Assembly: GCA_019417865.1 (NCBI GenBank)
Contig: DYCW01000204.1
Coordinates: 1 to 6,921 of the forward strand
DNA: 6,921 nt
Source of the DNA: Ruminococcus sp.
GTDB lineage: Bacteria; Bacillota; Clostridia; Oscillospirales; Ruminococcaceae
Direction of reading: 5' to 3'
Under the pieces are notes generated by a model. The model was not told the origin of the DNA. It worked only from the letters and a program-made list of their open reading frames with translations, and searched no databases. Positions 1 to 4,639 of the stretch are shown here, in pieces (within the stretch, counting starts at the first letter, position 1; every line of letters starts with the position of its first letter). Position numbers and translations under genes: made by a program.

Positions 1-59
1 GTTTTATACAAAATTTAATGCGAAATACTATGCATTACAAACAAAAATATAACCAAAAA

Positions 60-102
60 ACCATCAAATCGGCTTAAAGCAGCTGGTTTGGTGGTCTTTT
101 TT
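60..102 (+). terminator. Strong rho-independent terminator, probably bidirectional
   Basis: A 15-bp stem (60-74 with 81-95, three G-T wobbles) closes a 6-base loop TAAAGC and is followed directly by C and six T (97-102). A run of six A (55-60) precedes and overlaps the base of the stem, so the reverse strand also reads stem plus T-tract. It would stop transcription entering from the left and separates the genes that follow from whatever lies upstream. No gene end is visible before it inside the window. Confidence 0.85.
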
Positions 103-117
103 ATGCCTTTTTGCAGG

Positions 118-198
118 TGGTAGATTCAGTTTTTCCCTTAAACCTTACATGTAGTAGATGAAGAAGAAAACCTTAGACCACACGAAAGGAATCTACCA
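118..198 (+). promoter_or_regulatory. Leader with 10-bp inverted repeat reaching the start codon
   Basis: TGGTAGATTC (118-127) is the exact reverse complement of GAATCTACCA (189-198). The right arm covers the bases between the Shine-Dalgarno and the A of the ATG of the first gene. Between the arms is a direct repeat AAACCTTA (140-147 and 168-175) and a TACATGTA palindrome (146-153). In RNA the long-range pairing could limit access to the start codon; in DNA the arms could be an operator for the small helix-turn-helix protein. I see no clear -35/-10 pair. Function is inferred. Confidence 0.35.
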
Positions 199-392
199 TG
201 AGAATGACTAAAACCAATTATGACGTGAAGCAGAAAGCCCAGCAAAATGATATACGCCTGTACCAGATTGCCCAGTACTGTGGCATCAGTGAGAGTTGCT
301 TTAATGCCCATATGCGTAAACCATTATCTGATGCGGAACGCCAGCAGTTTCTCAAAGCAATTGATGCGATTGCCAACGGCAAAAGCAAGTAA
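198..392 (+). CDS. Small helix-turn-helix protein, 64 aa
   Basis: A short, probably DNA-binding protein. The segment at residues 22-40 (LYQIAQYCGISESCFNAHM) has the shape of a Cro/XRE-like helix-turn-helix: a helix with conserved small residues, a CGIS turn, and a recognition helix. The following stretch LSDAERQQFLKAIDAIA forms the last amphipathic helix seen in many minimal HTH proteins of Firmicute mobile elements. The ATG is chosen because AAAGGA (185-190) lies 7 bases upstream; a second Met at residue 3 is possible. It is the first gene of the left cluster, 56 bp ahead of the Rep gene, so it may regulate replication or copy number of the element. There is no visible catalytic or ligand domain. 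The HTH call is by pattern, the regulatory role is inference. Confidence 0.75.
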   Translation: MRMTKTNYDVKQKAQQNDIRLYQIAQYCGISESCFNAHMRKPLSDAERQQFLKAIDAIANGKSK

Positions 393-434
393 ACACTATC
401 TTGGATTACAGTAAACCTTTACGGTCGTTTTTTC

Positions 435-451
435 AGGAGGTGTAAGACGTG
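435..451 (+). promoter_or_regulatory. Shine-Dalgarno that fixes a GTG start for rep
   Basis: AGGAGG (435-440, extending as AGGAGGTG to 442) is a near-perfect anti-16S match 8 bases before GTG 449-451. No in-frame ATG lies nearby, so GTG is the start. Confidence 0.8.
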
Positions 452-1651
452 AAATGCCGATACAAGTCAATCCTACAGCAAGACGACAACGTTAAAATCG
501 AAGTAACTACAGGCGAATATTGTGCAGACCTGCCAACTGGCAAAATAAAAGTAATGGTGGAGTACTACCCTGCCATTGGCAAGAGCGTAGTTATGGTGAG
601 CAATGTACATAAAAGGGCGAAACGCTGTAAAAATGCTGACGAGTTGGCGAAGCATTTGCTTACGCCTGTTAACAAAGCTAATCGTAAAACATTGAGTACA
701 ACAGGTAAGTCCACCGCTAAAGCGAACAAGCCTGTTGTAAGCGTTGTTGAGGGCGACAGTATCAATGTTACAGATGCTGTATGTGATGATATAGACGATA
801 GCGTTGCTGACGTTGATTACAGCACCGTTGACACGGAAACAGGCGAATTGTTTAGTTGTCGCACCAGCAAAAGCCTGCATAATACATGGGTACACGTTGG
901 TAAAGAGATAGTTGCAAGCTACAAGTGGGACAAGTGCCTGTTTATCACTTGTACAATGGCAAGCCGTCCGTCATATGACGAGATGAACCATTTAGCCACT
1001 GGATTCGTCAATCGCTTAAAAAAACAGTTCAAGGAAGACTTTCAAGGAATACATAAATTCCTTGAGCCGTGTGATGACGGTAGTTGGCACGTCCATTACA
1101 TCGCTTGTTTCCATGAGATACCTGAAATGTTTGAAAAGTGGGCAAAAAGGTGGTGGGCAAGAAAGCAGGGCTACGACAATCCAAAACAAGTTGAGGTACG
1201 TGCAATCAGCAGTCAAGCTGACCTAGAAGCAACAATACGCTATCTCAATCCGTGTTCCACGAAAAAAGAACACCGCATTCCATTTTATCCGAAGAATTGC
1301 CAGTGTATGCGTGGGTATGGCGATTATGCGATGCCGACAATAGCAATTTGTGATTTTGAAACAGCAAAAAAAATCGTGGGGCATGAAGACCCCACGAAAC
1401 GCAAAAATATAAGAGTGATTGATGCCGATACCAATGTTGAGTTGTATTATCGCATTGAGTATCACTTCACTGGATATATTATAGCACATTGCAAAAAACA
1501 ACACTACGATATTTCCGCAGATAAACCCAAAATACCTGAATCAAAACCAGTGCAAAAGTCGCTACTGCAATCCATGCGGAAAGACGTAGACTGCACAGAG
1601 CGTAACACTGCCATGTGGCAGGATTACAAGTACGCTATGCTGGGCTGGTGA
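449..1651 (+). CDS. HUH-type rolling-circle replication initiator (Rep), 400 aa
   Basis: Putative replication initiator that would nick one strand at a double-strand origin and stay bound through a tyrosine, starting rolling-circle replication of the excised element. The N-terminal 130 residues form a variable region rich in charged and small residues. The endonuclease core follows: motif 1 LFITCTM (164-170), HUH motif in GSWHVHYIAC (H214 and H216), and a motif-3 region TIRYLNPCSTKK with candidate catalytic Y265 and K272/K273. A cysteine-containing YPKNCQCMRGYG segment (280-291) sits where related Reps carry their conserved SRG-like block. The family assignment comes from motif order and spacing; the motif-3 spacing is not a textbook YxxxK, so the member is divergent. 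The start is a GTG with an excellent ribosome binding site. The double-strand origin is not identified; candidates are the gaps before and after this gene. Confidence 0.75.
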   Translation: MKCRYKSILQQDDNVKIEVTTGEYCADLPTGKIKVMVEYYPAIGKSVVMVSNVHKRAKRCKNADELAKHLLTPVNKANRKTLSTTGKSTAKANKPVVSVVEGDSINVTDAVCDDIDDSVADVDYSTVDTETGELFSCRTSKSLHNTWVHVGKEIVASYKWDKCLFITCTMASRPSYDEMNHLATGFVNRLKKQFKEDFQGIHKFLEPCDDGSWHVHYIACFHEIPEMFEKWAKRWWARKQGYDNPKQVEVRAISSQADLEATIRYLNPCSTKKEHRIPFYPKNCQCMRGYGDYAMPTIAICDFETAKKIVGHEDPTKRKNIRVIDADTNVELYYRIEYHFTGYIIAHCKKQHYDISADKPKIPESKPVQKSLLQSMRKDVDCTERNTAMWQDYKYAMLGW

Positions 1652-1781
1652 GTATAATTCTGACGTTTTGTGAGCGAATACCAAAACTGAAACTGAAACC
1701 ATTTCATTTGCGGAAAGTGTACCAAAATAAAAAAGACGACCGCTTGAATTGGTACAGACAGTTTGAAAGGAGTAATCAAAA
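1652..1781 (+). promoter_or_regulatory. Intergenic region with inverted repeat before the small recombinase
   Basis: This gap contains TATAAT (1653-1658) right after the rep stop codon, but without a good -35; tandem AAACTG copies (1684-1689, 1690-1695, then AAAC); and an 8-bp perfect inverted repeat TGTACCAA (1718-1725) / TTGGTACA (1749-1756) with a 23-base spacer. The arrangement fits a promoter/operator or a res-type binding site of the recombinase encoded immediately downstream, or a replication origin for Rep. Which of these is right cannot be decided from sequence alone. AAAGGAG (1766-1772) is the ribosome binding site of the next gene. Confidence 0.35.
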
Positions 1782-2477
1782 ATGGAGTATGGATATTGTC
1801 GCATCTCCACCCCAAAACAAAACATAGACAGACAAGTCCGTAACATTCTTCAAGCATTTCCAAACGCTAAAATTTACAAGGAAATTTACACCGGAACAAA
1901 GACTACAGGTCGAAAAAAACTGGAAGAAATCGTGAAGCTTGCACGTTCTGGCGACACAATTATTTTTGACAGTGTTAGCAGAATGAGCCGTAATGCTGAT
2001 GAGGGGGTTAAGCTGTATATGCAGTTGTATGATGAGGGCGTCAACCTTGTGTTTGTCAAAGAACCGCACATAAATACAGCGACTTACAGCAAAGCTTTAA
2101 GTAGTGCTAACAGCCTATCAGATACAGGCAATCAGATAGCAGACGAGTACATAAAAGCGACACGCAACGTGCTGAAATTACTTGCAGAAAATCAGATACA
2201 CCTTGCTTTTGAGCAGTCACAGAAAGAGGTAGACGACTTGCACCGCCGAACCGCTGAGGGCATCGAAACTGCACGGCGTAACGGTAAGCAGATTGGACAG
2301 GTTGCAGGGCGTAAGCTAAATGTCAAAAAGGCAAAACCTGCAAAAGAGATTATCCGCAAGCACAACGTAAGCTTCGGCGGAACACTCAATGATAGTGAGT
2401 GTATAACGCTTGCAGGAATATCACGCAACACGTTCTACAAATACAAGCGTGAGTTGCTTGCGGAGATGATGCGATGA
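1782..2477 (+). CDS. Small serine recombinase (resolvase/invertase family), 231 aa
   Basis: Site-specific recombinase of the resolvase/invertase class, which cuts both strands at short sites through a phosphoserine link. The N-terminal catalytic domain starts with YCRIS, giving Arg7 and nucleophile Ser9. The second arginine pair is in DSVSRMSRN (R67, R70), preceded by the GDTIIFDS strand. A long helix region (about 105-165) is followed by the GRK hinge near residues 176-178. The C-terminal part, KEIIRKHNVSFGG..., ends in a helix-turn-helix (LAGISRNTFYKYKREL, about 211-226), with a short insert before it compared with plain Hin/resolvase domains. The ATG has AAAGGAG 9 bases upstream. Length is slightly above the usual 180-200 aa. 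Lying next to rep, it may resolve multimers of the circular form; DNA inversion is an alternative. Its site could be the inverted repeat just upstream or the hexamer array just downstream. Confidence 0.9.
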   Translation: MEYGYCRISTPKQNIDRQVRNILQAFPNAKIYKEIYTGTKTTGRKKLEEIVKLARSGDTIIFDSVSRMSRNADEGVKLYMQLYDEGVNLVFVKEPHINTATYSKALSSANSLSDTGNQIADEYIKATRNVLKLLAENQIHLAFEQSQKEVDDLHRRTAEGIETARRNGKQIGQVAGRKLNVKKAKPAKEIIRKHNVSFGGTLNDSECITLAGISRNTFYKYKRELLAEMMR

Positions 2478-2500
2478 ATGCGTTGCTTGCTGTTACGCCG

Positions 2501-2524
2501 TAACGGTAACAGTAACGCTAACGG
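2501..2524 (+). repeat. Four tandem hexamers TAACGG/TAACAG/TAACGC/TAACGG
   Basis: Four contiguous 6-base units share TAAC followed by two variable bases. An inverted half-copy GTTAC (2492-2496) precedes them, forming GTTAC-GCC-GTAAC. They begin 23 bases after the small recombinase stop codon. Such short direct repeats resemble iterons or protein-binding arrays; a binding partner (Rep, relaxase or recombinase) is not known. Confidence 0.6.
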
Positions 2525-2612
2525 TGCAGATAAGGGGAGTGTTGAGAGAGGGGGACACCCTCTTTCAGCCCTCGGCAGAGTAGGTGCAGGGCAACGCCCT
2601 TGCCCCTCGGAG

Positions 2613-2666
2613 AGCCACTTACACTTTTGATGACGGCTAGCCAGTTGTCAAAAGTGATAAGGGGCT
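2613..2666 (+). repeat. Long imperfect hairpin with GGCTAGCC loop, likely oriT core
   Basis: CACTTTTGA (2622-2630) pairs perfectly with TCAAAAGTG (2648-2656). The stem continues inward by four pairs, two of them G-T (2631-2634 with 2644-2647), and the loop contains the palindrome GGCTAGCC (2635-2642). Outward it extends as AGCC-A-CTTA (2613-2621) against TAAG-G-GGCT (2658-2666) with one bulge and one mismatch. Total span is 54 bases. It is the strongest and longest palindrome before the relaxase gene. Its role as relaxase target is inferred from position. Confidence 0.55.
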
Positions 2667-2684
2667 ACTCTTACAAAGAGTAGC
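2664..2684 (+). repeat. 9-bp hairpin GCTACTCTT/AAGAGTAGC
   Basis: A perfect 9-bp stem (2664-2672 with 2676-2684) with a 3-base loop ACA. Its left arm shares GCT (2664-2666) with the outer end of the 2613-2666 hairpin, so the outermost pairs of the two cannot form together. Confidence 0.6.
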
Positions 2685-2727
2685 AGAATCAAGACTTGCA
2701 AGTCCAGTGTAAGCTTGCAGATTGGAC

Positions 2728-2773
2728 AAAAAGCCACGCAAAGCCGTGAAAACGGCGAAAATGCGTGCTTTTT
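2728..2773 (+). terminator. Nested hairpin with GAAA tetraloop, terminator-like
   Basis: The outer stem AAAAAGC-(C)-ACGCA (2728-2740, one bulged C) pairs with TGCGT-GCTTTTT (2762-2773). Inside it GCCGT (2743-2747) and ACGGC (2752-2756) close a GAAA loop (2748-2751). The A and T tracts at the base resemble a bidirectional rho-independent terminator, which would separate the recombinase transcript from the relaxase transcript. The inner stem capped by a GNRA-type loop is also a common structured-RNA motif, so a non-coding RNA or relaxation-complex element is possible. Confidence 0.4.
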
Positions 2774-2900
2774 GGGGAATCAGCAAGCGTGGGACAGTAC
2801 GATGCAGACAGCTACAGTTGCAGGGCATAGACAGAAGTAGACGGCTATAGGTATAGCAAGGTATACCTGTACAGCAAAATCAGCGAAAGGAGCGGTACAG

Positions 2901-4157
2901 ATGCGACATATCAGTTATGCGAGAGGTAAAGGCAAGCTGAGGCACAATAACAGAGAGATGATTTCGCCCAACGTGGACAAGGCAAGAATCGCTAATAACA
3001 TCGAATTAAAACGGCAAAGTTTAGCCGATGCGTATGAGGAGATATTCGGCGATGCGTTGACAGAATACAACAAAAAGCAACGGCGTTCTGACCGAAAAAT
3101 CTCAAATTATTTTGAAAAATTATTTGATGTAAAAGCAGATGAAATGAGAGCCGACACTGTCATTAAAAACGATAACAAACAGCAATCCTTTTACGAGTAT
3201 GTGGTCGGTGTTGGCAAGATGGAAGACACAGGATATGCAAGCAATCCGGACGCAGCAAGAGTTGCAGTTGAATGCTTAGAAGAGTATATGGCAGGCTTTG
3301 AGAAGCGTAATCCACAGTTCCATGTGTTTAATGCAGTGATACATCAGGACGAAGCCACACCACACCTGCATTATGATATGATACCGTTTGCTGAGGGTTT
3401 CAAAAAAGGAATGACCAGACAACAAGGCATCAATAAGGCACTGGAGCAAATGGGATATGGTAAAGGTAAGAAGGCGATTGCCAACTTCACGCAGTCGGAA
3501 CGAAAAGTTTTCAGAGAAATTTGCGAAAAACATGGCTTTGAAATTGCTGAGGAAACCAAAGGCAGAGGACAAACTTATACCTGCGAGGAGTACCGCCAGA
3601 CTGCCGAAAAAAACAGGGAAGAAATTGCAGAACAGGAAGCCATAAAAGCCAAAAATCAAGCGGAAATCGAAACGCAAAAGCAGATAATCGCCGACAAAAA
3701 AGCAGAAGCCGAAAGTACGGTTGATGCGTTTGAACCTGCACCGACAAAAATTGAAAAAACTCTTTTTGGTAAAGAAAAAAGAGTTGAAAAATCGAAAGAA
3801 GAAATCGAGTTAGAAAAGCAAATGGCAGCTGCAAAAATGGTTTTAGCTGAGAGAAAGGCAGTTGAGAAAGACAAGCATATTATCGCACAAAAACAATATC
3901 AAATCCGACAAGATAAACAGCAACTGATGCAGGCACAAGCCACCTTACAGCAACAGCAAAAGGCACTCTCCGAGGAGAGAGAAAAGCTGAAATACGTTGC
4001 CAAAAGCCAAGCCCGATATGAAGCCGAGAAACTGCTTAAAAAGCAAGGTTATGTGCGTAAGGGTAATCCTGCACAGCAACGGTTGATGCAGGCTCAGATG
4101 CAAGCACAGATTGTCAGAGAGCAAACAAAAAATAATGATTTTGAGATTGAGAGGTAA
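2901..4157 (+). CDS. MobV-family relaxase (plasmid mobilization / Pre protein), 418 aa
   Basis: DNA relaxase that nicks oriT and pilots single-stranded DNA into a conjugation channel supplied by another element. The N-terminal motif LRHNNRE places His15 where MobV enzymes such as MobM of pMV158 have their nucleophilic histidine (HNxR). The metal-binding motif HQDEATPHLHYDM gives H148, E151, H155 and H157, the same spacing as the H-x2-E-x3-H-x-H of MobM. After about residue 225 the protein is nearly all Glu/Lys/Gln/Ala-rich helix, a long coiled coil to about 400, as usual for the dimerization part of this family. Length matches the normal 400-500 aa. The ATG has AAAGGAG 8 bases upstream. It heads an operon with the two small genes that follow (gaps of 6 and 2 bases). 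No type IV secretion genes are present. Confidence 0.92.
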   Translation: MRHISYARGKGKLRHNNREMISPNVDKARIANNIELKRQSLADAYEEIFGDALTEYNKKQRRSDRKISNYFEKLFDVKADEMRADTVIKNDNKQQSFYEYVVGVGKMEDTGYASNPDAARVAVECLEEYMAGFEKRNPQFHVFNAVIHQDEATPHLHYDMIPFAEGFKKGMTRQQGINKALEQMGYGKGKKAIANFTQSERKVFREICEKHGFEIAEETKGRGQTYTCEEYRQTAEKNREEIAEQEAIKAKNQAEIETQKQIIADKKAEAESTVDAFEPAPTKIEKTLFGKEKRVEKSKEEIELEKQMAAAKMVLAERKAVEKDKHIIAQKQYQIRQDKQQLMQAQATLQQQQKALSEEREKLKYVAKSQARYEAEKLLKKQGYVRKGNPAQQRLMQAQMQAQIVREQTKNNDFEIER

Positions 4158-4163
4158 AGATAA

Positions 4164-4448
4164 ATGAACGTACTAATTAAGCAGACCTGCATGACGTTTG
4201 ACCCCGACTATGGCACGATTGAGAGTGTAAGTTACAGCACAACACTGACCGCAGATATGCCAGTCACTGATGCAATTTTGATAATTACAGACTTTGTAAA
4301 CTCACACTTGAAACATATTGTAAAGCGTAACAACGCTAACTACACTGAGGGTGCGTTGGCTTCTGTATCGACTGACGGTGATACTTACAGCTTTGCAATT
4401 AAGGGTGAACCTGAAACTACAGCAACGGAATTTGATTTCGAGGTGTAA
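4164..4448 (+). CDS. Hypothetical 94-aa acidic protein in the mob operon
   Basis: I do not recognise this family. The ATG follows the relaxase stop by 6 bases, and GAGAGG (4149-4154) inside the end of the relaxase gene is its ribosome binding site, so the two are almost certainly co-transcribed and translationally coupled. The protein looks like a small alpha/beta fold: strands near residues 1-10 (NVLIKQTCMTF) and 19-30, a helix at about 34-54 (TDAILIITDFVNSHLKHIVKR), then strands at about 65-80 and an acidic tail ending EFDFEV. No signal peptide, membrane segment, cysteine cluster or catalytic motif is visible. A relaxase accessory or element maintenance role is only guilt by association. 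Confidence 0.7.
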   Translation: MNVLIKQTCMTFDPDYGTIESVSYSTTLTADMPVTDAILIITDFVNSHLKHIVKRNNANYTEGALASVSTDGDTYSFAIKGEPETTATEFDFEV

Positions 4449-4450
4449 AA

Positions 4451-4564
4451 ATGAAAAACGAAAACACAGAATACATAGTCAATGTTTGTTTTGGCGATGG
4501 ACAGATAACAGATATAATAATCGCATATCTCGTGGAAAAATTAAAAGAAGAAAAGAAAAATTAA
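4451..4564 (+). CDS. 37-aa microprotein, possibly TnpW-like
   Basis: A 37-codon frame starts two bases after the previous stop codon; GAGGTG (4440-4445) lies 5 bases before its ATG and overlaps the end of the previous gene, strong evidence that it is translated. The sequence has a TEYIVNVCFGDGQ strand-turn part followed by a helix ITDIIIAYLVEKLKEEKK. This Y-x-V-x-V-x-F strand and C-terminal helix recall the short TnpW-type proteins found near TnpX/TndX recombinases in Clostridia, but this copy is shorter and the resemblance is by eye only. Role unknown. Confidence 0.55.
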   Translation: MKNENTEYIVNVCFGDGQITDIIIAYLVEKLKEEKKN

Positions 4565-4575
4565 TCTTGAAGCAG

Positions 4576-4614
4576 TTGACTTTATGCTACTTTTTTGATA
4601 AAATAAAATAGCAT
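4576..4614 (+). promoter_or_regulatory. Sigma-A type promoter for the large recombinase, with overlapping inverted repeat
   Basis: TTGACT (4576-4581) and TAAAAT (4599-4604) are separated by exactly 17 bases, each one base from consensus, giving an expected start near 4611. An inverted repeat ATGCTA (4584-4589) / TAGCAT (4609-4614) brackets the -10 and could be an operator or a hairpin at the transcript start. The promoter lets the recombinase be expressed apart from the mob operon. Confidence 0.6.
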
Positions 4615-4639
4615 ATACAATTGCTTTGCTTAAAAAGGA

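Larger units (their letters stand above)
2478..2900 (+). other. Candidate oriT / structured non-coding region upstream of the relaxase
   Basis: No credible gene lies in these 423 bases, but the stretch is packed with inverted repeats. In order: a hexamer array (2501-2524); hairpin 2544-2566; an imperfect GGGC-AAC-GCCC hairpin (2589-2599); a long hairpin 2613-2666 whose loop is the GGCTAGCC palindrome; hairpin 2664-2684; palindrome ACTTGCAAGT (2694-2703); a GTCCA/TGGAC pair (2702-2727); nested hairpin 2728-2773; and AGGTATA/TATACCT (2849-2868). MobV relaxases act at inverted-repeat oriT sites usually just upstream of their own gene, and this is the only such cluster in the window. The exact nick site is not identified. 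AAAGGAG (2886-2892) serves the relaxase. Confidence 0.6.

Noticed and set aside
1..197. Left attachment site or 5' half of the tRNA at the window start
   Set aside because: I looked for a 5' acceptor, D arm or anticodon arm of tRNA-fMet and found none; the left end of the element is outside the window.
1615..1827. 70-aa + strand frame spanning the end of rep and the start of the small recombinase
   Set aside because: It overlaps two well-supported genes in another frame and lacks a ribosome binding site.
2492..2525. CRISPR-like array
   Set aside because: The repeat unit is only 6 bases with no spacers and no cas genes nearby.
2637..2828. 63-aa reverse-strand frame in the region before the relaxase
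   Set aside because: It runs through the hairpin cluster, has no ribosome binding site and its composition follows from the repeats.
3276..3874. Several reverse-strand frames within the relaxase gene
   Set aside because: They are antisense shadows of the Lys/Glu-rich coiled coil, giving Phe/Leu-rich products that only look like membrane proteins.
4351..4611. 86-aa + strand frame overlapping the 94-aa gene and the microprotein
   Set aside because: It is out of frame with two tightly coupled genes that have proper ribosome binding sites, and it runs into the recombinase promoter.
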